Source: an uncultured Oscillibacter sp. (GTDB taxonomy: Bacteria; Bacillota; Clostridia; Oscillospirales; Oscillospiraceae). Taken from it: a stretch of DNA of 27,083 nucleotides. The notes under the pieces were generated by a model. The model did no database searches, was not told the origin of the DNA, and saw only the letters and a list, made by a program, of their open reading frames with translations. The translations under genes were made by a program, and so were the position numbers. The stretch covers positions 1 through 27,083 of the forward strand of contig CAJTVF010000035.1 in assembly GCA_910579435.1 (NCBI GenBank), written 5' to 3'. This document shows positions 14,482-20,518 of the stretch, piece after piece. Every line of letters starts with the position of its first letter. Positions within the stretch are counted from its first letter, which is position 1.

Positions 14482-15129
14482 TTAATTTTCGGCGGCTTCG
14501 CCGGGGGCGTCGGGAACGGCCGCCGGGGGCTCCTGCGGGGCCGCTGTGGCGGTGTTTGCGCCGTTGGCGGGCTCCTGGACCTCCGTGGACACGGGCGCGC
14601 CCTGGGCCGTCTCTACGGCGGTTTTAATGGCCGCGCTGACGCCTGCGCCGACGGCGTGGGCGATCTCCTCCACGGGGAAGCCGTCCGCCACATTGACCGC
14701 GCCGATCTCCGCCGTGAGCACGGCCTGGGCGCCGCTCTCAATGTATTCGCGGGCCTTGCCGTTATCCTCCCAGTATTTCTTGGCGTCCTCCAAAACGGTG
14801 TCGATCATGTCCTGGATTTCCTGCGGGGTGAAAAGGGGCTTCAAATCGTCCGGGATGTACTTATAAATCATTGCCGCGACCTTAGACGACTTCAATTTGC
14901 CGGTGCCCCCGCCGAGGTCCTTTTCGGCGTCCGTGACCCAGCCGAAGATGACCTGCTGCAGGTTCTCGATGACGGTGGCCTTGGCCTCCTGCTTCTCCTC
15001 CGCCGTGGCGTCCTTGACCTCCTGGATGCGCTTCACGATGACGGCGACGCCCTTGGCGATGGCCGCGATGTTCAAAATGACCACGGCGGCGACGGCGATG
15101 ATGCTTTGAATGTTCTGGATGATGTTCAT
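14482..15129 (-). CDS. Holin-like phage protein (LL-H type)
   Basis: Residues about 8-32 (SIIAVAAVVILNIAAIAKGVAVIV) form one membrane helix. A helical region follows with AEKDLGGGTGKLKSSKVAAMIYKYIP, similar to the conserved (G)GxGKxK segment of LL-H-type phage holins. The tail (about 165-215) is Ala/Pro/Thr-rich and may be disordered. Holins make membrane lesions that release or activate endolysin. It is longer than most holins (215 residues), so the call is moderate. AAGGAGG stands 8 nt before ATG 15129, and the endolysin gene ends 12 bp upstream, a typical lysis pair. Confidence 0.6.
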   Translation of the reverse strand: MNIIQNIQSIIAVAAVVILNIAAIAKGVAVIVKRIQEVKDATAEEKQEAKATVIENLQQVIFGWVTDAEKDLGGGTGKLKSSKVAAMIYKYIPDDLKPLFTPQEIQDMIDTVLEDAKKYWEDNGKAREYIESGAQAVLTAEIGAVNVADGFPVEEIAHAVGAGVSAAIKTAVETAQGAPVSTEVQEPANGANTATAAPQEPPAAVPDAPGEAAEN

Positions 15130-15141
15130 GGTGTGACCTCC

Positions 15142-16293
15142 TTAAACCTTTTTCAGACATGTGGACGAAATGAAGCCCACGGTGGACCCGATGCGGACGT
15201 AATACCATTTGACGCCGCCCCGGATGGAATAATAGCCGTAATTGCTGACCTTTGTGCCCTTGGACACGGCCTTGATGATCCCGTGGGCGGTGCTGGGCCC
15301 GCTGCGGACGTTGGCGCCGATGTTCGGTGTGACGATGTACGTGCCGGTGAGACTGCGGTCGAATTTCTCCGCCGCAACAGCTTTCGCGGCCGAGGCCGAG
15401 GGGGTGGTCGTCGGCTTCGCCTCGGTCGCTCCGGCGCCGCCGCCCAGGATTTCGTTGACCTTGGCCTGGACGGTGGTGTATGCGTACCCGGCGGCCTGCA
15501 GGCGGTTCCTGCGGTCCGTCCCGGTGCCCCACTTCCCGGCGATGACCTCCTTGGCGATCTCCTCGATGCTCTTGCCCGACGTGTCGGGGGCGGTGTCTGT
15601 GGGGATGGATGCGCCCCCCAGCGCCCTGGCAATGTCCGCATAGTTCGGGGTGATGAATCCGCGGATGTAGCGGCCGTTGACCTGCAGGGTGCGCGTGCCG
15701 GTCTTGCCGCCGGTCATGTTGCCCTCGGTGACGGTGAAGGACGTGGCCCCGGCTTTGGTGACGATGCCGATGTGATCCCCGGCACCGGTGCAATCCCCCA
15801 CGCCGTTGTCCTGCCAGTCATACACGACGGCGTCGCCCAGCTTGGGCACGTGGGCGTCGTTCTCGACCCAGATGCCCTTGTCCTGGGCGATCCGGGCGAA
15901 TTTCTCAACGCCGCATTCGGTCCCGGTGTACTGGGCGATCCCGGCCGCGATAAACGCCGCGGACACGGTGGCGGCACAGTAGTCCTTGTAGGATTTCCGG
16001 CTCTCATTCCGGCACCTTGCCAGCATCCCGGCCCAAATTCCATGTAGGCGCGTCCCCGTTTTCCCGTGTGTCCTCCGGCTGCTGGCCAGCGCCACGCGGG
16101 GCCGACAGCCACAGCTCGATGTATGGCCGCTTCGCAAATATTCGAGCCGTGTGCTGACCTGGGCCCCGCACTCACATAAGCACAGGATCATCCGCTTTTT
16201 GTGCCCGTTCAATGTGACGGGCTCGGTTTCCTTGATGACTGTGAGGGCGCCGTATTTGTCGCCGGGCTTGACCGATATTTTCCGGCGTGCCAT
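15142..16293 (-). CDS. Chimeric endolysin: AP2/HNH-type zinc domain fused to CHAP-Cpl-7-SH3b
   Basis: The 383-residue protein joins two unrelated parts. Residues 1-105 match the DNA-binding region of phage AP2/HNH-type homing-endonuclease-like proteins: GDKYGALTVI, cysteines CLCEC (38-42) and CGC (61-63), and HGKTGTRLHGIWAGMLARC. From Cys106 it is an endolysin: DYCAATVSAAFI with the likely nucleophile Cys106, GDHIGIV with His174, and TEGN (Glu190/Asn192), a CHAP/NlpC-like triad. A Cpl-7 cell-wall repeat follows (about 242-285, SIEEIAKEVIAGKWG) and then an SH3b domain (about 318-381). The lysin residues that normally precede the Cys are missing. The ATG lies 2 bp after the upstream stop with no ribosome site. 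It may be inactive, or a real fusion. Confidence 0.8.
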   Translation of the reverse strand: MARRKISVKPGDKYGALTVIKETEPVTLNGHKKRMILCLCECGAQVSTRLEYLRSGHTSSCGCRPRVALASSRRTHGKTGTRLHGIWAGMLARCRNESRKSYKDYCAATVSAAFIAAGIAQYTGTECGVEKFARIAQDKGIWVENDAHVPKLGDAVVYDWQDNGVGDCTGAGDHIGIVTKAGATSFTVTEGNMTGGKTGTRTLQVNGRYIRGFITPNYADIARALGGASIPTDTAPDTSGKSIEEIAKEVIAGKWGTGTDRRNRLQAAGYAYTTVQAKVNEILGGGAGATEAKPTTTPSASAAKAVAAEKFDRSLTGTYIVTPNIGANVRSGPSTAHGIIKAVSKGTKVSNYGYYSIRGGVKWYYVRIGSTVGFISSTCLKKV

Positions 16294-16295
16294 TA

Positions 16296-16859
16296 TTAAA
16301 AGCCCGGTTCTTCGACCGTGGCGGCCTGGGCCGTGGGCTGCCTTGTCGGCTCGACGATCTCCCCTGTCCCCGGGTTGGTCTGCGGGATCGTCGCGGGCTG
16401 CGGCGGCGCCCCGAGGGCCTGGGCGGCGGTGGGCGGGAGCGCCGTCGGCGTGGTGTCGATGGGGATGATGTTGGCCTGGGCGTCGATCTCCGCCTGGGCC
16501 TGGATTTCGGCGAAGCGGGCCTGGGCGACCCGGTTTTCCGCTTCCATCCAGCGGGCCCTCATGCTGTCGCCGAAGTCGTTCTCGATGTTGACCTCCGCGT
16601 CGACCAGGCACCCGTCCAACGCCGTCCCGACGTAGCTGCGGGGGCCCAGGGTGGCGACGATGGCCTTGATCTTCTCCAAAGCCTCCCGCTCCTGCTGCTT
16701 CGTGGCCGGGACGTTCTCCCGGATGAGCTCGACGGCGATGTCCTTGAAATGCTTTTCCTCCGCCGTGGTGTTCTCCCGGTAAATCCGGCGGGCGTCCTTT
16801 TCGTTGGCGGCCGTGACGGAGACACGGCTGAAGCCGGTGTTGATCATGTACTCGTTCAT
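16296..16859 (-). CDS. Hypothetical protein (187 aa) ahead of the endolysin
   Basis: I do not recognise a family. Residues 1 to about 75 are mixed alpha/beta (MNEYMINTGFSRVSVTAANEKDARRIY), 90-130 are a charged helix (MRARWMEAENRVAQARFAEIQAQAEIDAQ), and the end is rich in Pro, Thr and Ala and probably unstructured. There is no membrane segment. AGGAGG precedes ATG 16859 by 7 nt, while the frame extends back to 16934 without a good site. It is 46 bp after the XRE gene and 2 bp before the endolysin, so all belong to the leftward transcript from the 17163-17191 promoter. Confidence 0.65.
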   Translation of the reverse strand: MNEYMINTGFSRVSVTAANEKDARRIYRENTTAEEKHFKDIAVELIRENVPATKQQEREALEKIKAIVATLGPRSYVGTALDGCLVDAEVNIENDFGDSMRARWMEAENRVAQARFAEIQAQAEIDAQANIIPIDTTPTALPPTAAQALGAPPQPATIPQTNPGTGEIVEPTRQPTAQAATVEEPGF

Positions 16860-16905
16860 GTGTGTGCCCTCCTGTCTTTTGTGTTCCCGAACGGGGCGCG
16901 GCATT

Positions 16906-17124
16906 TTACGCCGGTGTGTTCCCTTTCGAGACATTCGTGACTAAAAAAATGTCGTCATCATGGCAGCCCAGGACCTTCTTGATGCGTGCCGCAACTGCAA
17001 AGGACGGGTTTTTGTTCCCCAATTCGATGTTTGTGTAGGTGACACGCTCAATATCGGCGGCTGCGGCGACTTCCTGCTGTGTCATCCCACACGCGAGGCG
17101 GATTTCTCTGAGCCTATTCCGCAT
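16906..17124 (-). CDS. XRE-family (Cro/CI-type) regulator
   Basis: The 72-residue protein is a single helix-turn-helix domain (MRNRLREIRLACGMTQQEVAAAADIERVTYTNIELGNKNPSF), the size of a Cro-like regulator. AAGGAGG stands before ATG 17124. It diverges from a second XRE gene, the usual layout of a phage-type genetic switch, and the 171 bp between them hold GGAAC half-sites. It is the first gene of the leftward lysis transcript and could act as a Cro-like or activating factor. Confidence 0.88.
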   Translation of the reverse strand: MRNRLREIRLACGMTQQEVAAAADIERVTYTNIELGNKNPSFAVAARIKKVLGCHDDDIFLVTNVSKGNTPA

Positions 17125-17141
17125 TTGTGCGCCTCCTTCCT

Positions 17142-17276
17142 GTTCCCTTTGGGAACACGTCTATAATATCTCCGATGGGGAACAAAGTCAAGCCCCTTTT
17201 TAAAATTTTGTTTCTTTTCGGAACTTTGCACAGGTTGATGTTTATTTTAGGAACATTCGGAGATACAATGGGGAAC
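17142..17276. promoter_or_regulatory. Switch region: divergent promoters with five GGAAC half-sites
   Basis: Leftward promoter: TTGACT (17191-17186), 17 bp, TATTAT (17168-17163). Rightward: TTTATT (17241-17246), 17 bp, TACAAT (17264-17269). Candidate operators: a perfect palindrome GTTCCC-TTT-GGGAAC (17142-17156) at the leftward start point, and single sites GGGGAAC (17177-17183), CGGAAC (17219-17224), AGGAAC (17249-17254) and GGGGAAC (17270-17276) overlapping or beside the promoters. Both flanking genes encode XRE proteins. Confidence 0.7.
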
Positions 17277-17295
17277 AACGAAAGGGGTGAAAACT

Positions 17296-17688
17296 GTGTT
17301 TTCTCAACGTCTGCACGACCTCCGCGTCGAGCGGGGGATCACGCAAAAGGAACTTGCTGACCGCCTCAGCCTGGGCCGCTCAACGGTCGCCGGGTACGAA
17401 GTGAAGGGGAAACAACCCGATAATGCCCGGTTGTGTCTGCTGGCCGACTTTTTCGGCGTGTCGGTCGACTACCTCCTCGGACATACTGACAACCGCGCCG
17501 TCATCCCCCCATTGCCCGCCGAGCCTGCGGCCCCGCCTGATCCGGCATACCTGGAGGCGCTCCAAACGCTGGAGGGCTTGTCCGGGGAAGCCCTGGCCTC
17601 CGCTCTGCGGTGCCTCCAGGCGATCAAATCCTTGGATGACGCCAAGGTCGCCCCCGATGCCGCTGTCATTCTTGAGAAGAACGCTTGA
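17296..17688 (+). CDS. XRE-family repressor (CI-like, no protease domain)
   Basis: The 130-residue protein has an N-terminal helix-turn-helix (FSQRLHDLRVERGITQKELADRLSLGRSTVAGYEVKGKQPD), then DFFGVSVDYLLGHTD, a standard phage-repressor arrangement. The C-terminal 70 residues are Pro/Ala-rich then helical and may dimerise. There is no S24 peptidase, so release would not be by RecA-driven cleavage. The GTG at 17296 is chosen because AAAGGGG is 8 nt upstream; the GTG at 17287 overlaps that site. It is the likely lysogeny repressor of the element. Confidence 0.85.
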   Translation: MFSQRLHDLRVERGITQKELADRLSLGRSTVAGYEVKGKQPDNARLCLLADFFGVSVDYLLGHTDNRAVIPPLPAEPAAPPDPAYLEALQTLEGLSGEALASALRCLQAIKSLDDAKVAPDAAVILEKNA

Positions 17689-17761
17689 AACGGGAATGTC
17701 GGCGGTTGGGCATACCATGGCGGTGGGACTGATTCGCCGGTCCCCGGCGCCCGGCGGCGAA

Positions 17762-17852
17762 AGGTCATTTTTTCATGTTGTCAAGAGACAACATGAAAAA
17801 TCCGTGGTATTGTGTATTTCCTCTATGGGTACACAATACCACGGAATGACCC
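17762..17852. other. Y-shaped three-way junction of long perfect hairpins
   Basis: An outer helix (17763-17768 with 17846-17851) encloses two perfect hairpins: 14 bp with a 4-nt loop (17769-17782 with 17787-17800) and 16 bp with a 13-nt loop (17801-17816 with 17830-17845). The helices abut with almost no unpaired bases at the junction. There is no T-run, so it is not a simple terminator. In DNA form it could be a single-strand origin, transfer or packaging site; in RNA form a structured transcript 3' end. Confidence 0.6.
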
Positions 17853-17891
17853 TCTGATCCCCAAACCGGCCGGGGCTGCGGCCGGGGGCCT

Positions 17892-17950
17892 CGCGCGCGC
17901 GTGCGCGCGCATAGTAGTACTACTAATATATAAGGTACTGTACTGTACTG
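17892..17950. repeat. Alternating CG tract, palindrome and TACTG triplet repeat
   Basis: About 20 nt of strict purine-pyrimidine alternation, nearly all CG (17892-17912), is followed by a perfect 14-bp palindrome (17912-17925), an AT-rich ATATATAA, and TACTG repeated three times (17936-17950). This is gene-free DNA between repressor and integrase. Confidence 0.6.
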
Positions 17951-17962
17951 TTAGGGCGTTAT

Positions 17963-18292
17963 TGTCACGTTTGTCACGCGTGACGTACTTCTAAAACTTG
18001 CGGGGATTGTTCGGTATTTGTGGAAAACTTTCTAATATTCGCCGCTTTCGCTCTGATTATCTCATTTCCACCATTCGTGTCTTTTTTATTAACAGCCGTG
18101 AACAAATTGTAAACGAAAAAAAATCACGTCACGAAATCACACGGACCGTGCGTCCTTTTTCGTGGTGTTCTTGATGTAATGTCATCTGAAAAATTATAGC
18201 TATTATCAAAATAGGCCGAAATTGACAACGGAATGAGGAAAATGTGTCACGTTTGTCACGCGTGACAGCGTGACATGACCGTGACGGCGAAA
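17963..18292. repeat. GTCACG repeat array upstream of the integrase
   Basis: A 22-bp sequence occurs exactly twice, at 17963-17984 and 18245-18266; each copy contains two GTCACG and one inverted CGTGAC. Extra GTGAC units follow at 18269-18273 and 18281-18285, and a TCACGTCACG lies near 18123. The DNA between is AT-rich and has a near-match to a DnaA box at 18019-18027. There is no gene. The sites may bind an integrase control protein or a replication initiator. Confidence 0.6.
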
Positions 18293-18308
18293 AAATGGGG
18301 GTGTCTCT

Positions 18309-19436
18309 GTGTCCGTCTACAAAAACCCCAAGACGGGGAAATGGTATTGTATTTTCCGGGTCACTGACTGGACCGGGAAACGAAAGCAAGTCAAAAAATC
18401 CGGCTTTGCCCGGCGGGCCGACGCCCTGGAATATGAGCGCGACACGCTGGCAAAGGAGGGCGGGAGCCTCGATATGACTTTTGGGGCCCTGGTGGACCTC
18501 TACATGGCCGACGTGAAGCCACGGCTGCGGCCCACTACCTACGATTCGAAGGTCTGGGCGTTTGAGAAGAAAATCTTGCCCTATTTCCGGGATCAAAACG
18601 TCACTGACATAACGCCCACGAAAATCCGAAAATGGCAGGCGGAAATGATGAGCCGGGGGTATGCTCCGACCTACTTGAAAACGATCAACGGCCAAATGGT
18701 GGCCGTGTTCAATTTCGCCGTGAAATATTACGGCCTGCCCCAAAACCCGGCCGTGGCCGCCGGTTCTATGGGGAAGCGCAATGCGGATGATATGGATTTC
18801 TGGACCCTGGACGAATTCGAGCGGTTTATCGCCGGGATGGACGGCGACCCGACGGCCTCCATGGCGTTCAACCTGCTTTTCTGGACCGGGATGCGGGAGG
18901 GGGAGCTGCTGGCCCTCACTCTGAACGACGTGGATTTCAAACGCTCCGGGGTCCATATCCGGCGGAGTTATACCCGGCTTGGCCAGGAGGATTTGATCCA
19001 GGAGCCGAAAACGCCGAAAAGCCGGCGGTTCATTCCCTGCCCGGCGTTCCTGATGGACATGCTCCAGGACTATGCCGGCCGGCTGTATGAATACGACCCG
19101 GAGGAGCGCCTTTTCCCCTTCACAAAACACTGGGTAAACGAGCAGCTCAAACGCTGCTGCAAACGGACGGGGGTGAAGGTGATCCGGGTGCATGATATTC
19201 GCCATTCCCACGCCTCGATGTTGGTGGACAGCGGAGCCGACCCGCTCCTCATTGCCGACCGCCTGGGCCACGAAAAGGTGTCGACGACCCTGGGCACCTA
19301 CTCCCATTTGTACCCCGACCGGGGCCAGGCCCTGGCCTCCACCCTGGGCGATCTGAAAGCCCAGCACGACCGGGAGGCGGGCGCGGCCTCTCCGCCCGTC
19401 TATGACGATCCGCCGACGCCGGAGCCGGACTTCTAA
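18309..19436 (+). CDS. int: Tyrosine-type site-specific integrase
   Basis: The 375-residue protein has an N-terminal AP2-like arm-binding region (SVYKNPKTGKWYCIFRV), a SAM-like core-binding domain (about 55-150) and the catalytic domain with Arg196 (TGMREGELLAL), Lys near 234-237, His295 and Arg298 (HDIRHSH), His321 (LGHEKVSTT) and Tyr331 (TYSHL). All active-site residues are present, so it should be functional. GTG 18309 gives the typical MSVYKNPKTG start. It presumably recombines the 12-bp guaA core; the GTTAC repeats fit its arm sites. The tail after residue 345 is Pro-rich. No excisionase gene is recognised nearby; one of the XRE or ribbon-helix-helix proteins could serve. Confidence 0.96.
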   Translation: MSVYKNPKTGKWYCIFRVTDWTGKRKQVKKSGFARRADALEYERDTLAKEGGSLDMTFGALVDLYMADVKPRLRPTTYDSKVWAFEKKILPYFRDQNVTDITPTKIRKWQAEMMSRGYAPTYLKTINGQMVAVFNFAVKYYGLPQNPAVAAGSMGKRNADDMDFWTLDEFERFIAGMDGDPTASMAFNLLFWTGMREGELLALTLNDVDFKRSGVHIRRSYTRLGQEDLIQEPKTPKSRRFIPCPAFLMDMLQDYAGRLYEYDPEERLFPFTKHWVNEQLKRCCKRTGVKVIRVHDIRHSHASMLVDSGADPLLIADRLGHEKVSTTLGTYSHLYPDRGQALASTLGDLKAQHDREAGAASPPVYDDPPTPEPDF

Positions 19437-19438
19437 AC

Positions 19439-19473
19439 GAAAAAAGGGCCGCCCCCGGAAATGGGGGCGGCCC
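19439..19473 (-). terminator. Terminator for the leftward membrane-protein gene
   Basis: An 11-bp perfect G/C stem (19446-19456 with 19463-19473, 6-nt loop) followed on the minus strand by six T. It ends the leftward transcript just before it would run antisense into int. Confidence 0.85.
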
Positions 19474-19482
19474 TGCGGTTGG

Positions 19483-20298
19483 TCACTCGACCAGGATCAT
19501 GTGGCCGGTCTCATACATGCCTGCGCCGGCGCGCTCATACGAATATTTGACGGATATGTCGGTTTCGGAGTAATACGGGACGGTCCAAAACACGGAAAGG
19601 TCCTGCACGTTCTCCAACTCCTGGCCGACGCGGGCGGCGAAATCCTCGCTATACGTGGCCAGCATTTTGTTCGTCATCTTGACCGAGTTTTTGACGTCCC
19701 AGGTGGCGTACACCAACAGGACGAAGTCGCCCTCCTTCTCGGTGCCCAGGTGTTCGTTGACGGTTACGCTGTCGACGGTCGTGTTCTTGTACCACTCTGC
19801 AAAGAGGGCCCGTGTGGCCTCCTCAATGTCCTGCTGGGCCTGTTCGATGGGGTCGACCTCCTCCGGGGTGCCGGTTTCTGCCGGGGGTTCGGTCTGGCCC
19901 GCGCTCTGATCCGGGGCGGCCGGCGGCTCGGTGGTCTCCGGGGTGGATGCCGCCGGGGGCTCTGTGGTGCCCTGTGGCGTGTCCCCCGGCTCTGTGGTGG
20001 TAACGGGTGGGGCTGTGGCCGGGGGCGGCTCTGTGGGCTCCTGCGTGTCCCCCTGGGCCTGTCCGAGGCCCTCCGGCTCGGTGCTGCTGGCCGTCGGGGG
20101 CGGGTCCTCCGGCTTTTCGCTGGGCTCATACGTGAGGCCGAAGCCGACGAAGCACACGACCGTCACGACCGCCGCGGCGATGCACACGCGGCCGGCCTTT
20201 GTCTCCCGGTGTTTGACTTTCTGGACGGCCAGGATGATCCCGGCCGCTGCGGCCACGATGACGCCGAAAAATAAAACCGTGCTGAAGAATATTGCCAT
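19483..20298 (-). CDS. Membrane protein with Pro/Thr/Glu-rich stalk and C-terminal surface domain
   Basis: The 271-residue protein has two membrane helices (about 3-25 and 37-56), a long stalk rich in Pro, Thr and Glu (about 58-165, with TEPP-type units repeated), and a folded C-terminal domain (about 165-271: QQDIEEATRALFAEWYKNTTVDSVTV...SVKYSYERAG). With two helices the stalk should face outward. The C-terminal domain is not recognised. AGGAGGTAT-like GGAGGT precedes ATG 20298; the frame extends upstream without another good site. It lies between int and the guaA junction, where such elements often carry cargo. Confidence 0.7.
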   Translation of the reverse strand: MAIFFSTVLFFGVIVAAAAGIILAVQKVKHRETKAGRVCIAAAVVTVVCFVGFGLTYEPSEKPEDPPPTASSTEPEGLGQAQGDTQEPTEPPPATAPPVTTTEPGDTPQGTTEPPAASTPETTEPPAAPDQSAGQTEPPAETGTPEEVDPIEQAQQDIEEATRALFAEWYKNTTVDSVTVNEHLGTEKEGDFVLLVYATWDVKNSVKMTNKMLATYSEDFAARVGQELENVQDLSVFWTVPYYSETDISVKYSYERAGAGMYETGHMILVE

Positions 20299-20377
20299 AG
20301 TGATACCTCCGATGAAAAAATATCGTGACGCCACTCTGTAGATGGTCTCCCCGCGTTGCCTGCCCTCCTTCCATTCC

Positions 20378-20393
20378 TGTTACCTTTTTGTTA
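20378..20393 (+). repeat. Two GTTAC repeats at 11-bp spacing, probable integrase arm sites
   Basis: GTTAC at 20378 and 20389, same orientation and same 11-bp period as the three copies at the left end, and about 115 bp inside the right att core. Confidence 0.65.
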
Positions 20394-20407
20394 CTCCAAC
20401 GAAAGAG

Positions 20408-20453
20408 AGCCCCGGCTATGTGCATTTTATAACACACAAACCGGGGCTTTTCT
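20408..20453. terminator. Terminator-like hairpin near the right end of the element
   Basis: An 8-bp stem (20408-20415 with 20441-20448) with a 25-nt loop that has inner TGTG/CACA pairing, followed by TTTTCTT on the plus strand. It stands where the guaA transcript leaves the gene leftward, so the element may supply the new guaA terminator. The rest of 20299-20506 shows no gene. Confidence 0.55.
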
Positions 20454-20506
20454 TGTCGAATAAATGCACAATTAGCACTTTTTTATGGCTTGTTGGAAAA
20501 GGCTGT

Positions 20507-20518
20507 CTATTCGTATTC
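20507..20518. repeat. attL-like core inside the guaA 3' end
   Basis: CTATTCGTATTC is, on the minus strand, the final GAA TAC GAA TAG of guaA. An identical copy lies at 11806-11817. Insertion here leaves the guaA reading frame intact. Confidence 0.85.

Larger units (their letters stand above)
11806..20518. mobile_element. Integrative element inserted at the 3' end of guaA (about 8.7 kb)
   Basis: A 12-bp direct repeat, CTATTCGTATTC, bounds the region (11806-11817 and 20507-20518). The right copy is the end of guaA including its stop codon. guaA is a known insertion site for integrative elements. The region encodes a tyrosine integrase, divergent XRE regulators, holin-like and endolysin genes, an ADP-ribosylglycohydrolase and unknown small proteins, and has 11-bp-spaced GTTAC repeats inside both ends. 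There is no capsid, portal, terminase, tail, relaxase or replication gene, so it is not a complete prophage or conjugative element; a satellite or remnant is likely. Confidence 0.85.

Noticed and set aside
14443..16047. 534-codon open frame antisense to the holin and endolysin genes
   Set aside because: Gly/Asp/Leu-rich shadow translation; the opposite strand has recognisable domains and ribosome sites.
17762..17852. CRISPR or tRNA reading of the palindromic region
   Set aside because: There is no repeat-spacer periodicity and the helices do not fit tRNA arm sizes. No CRISPR array or tRNA was seen anywhere in the window.
11818..20506. Complete prophage or conjugative element
   Set aside because: No terminase, portal, capsid, tail, relaxase, type IV secretion or replication gene can be recognised.
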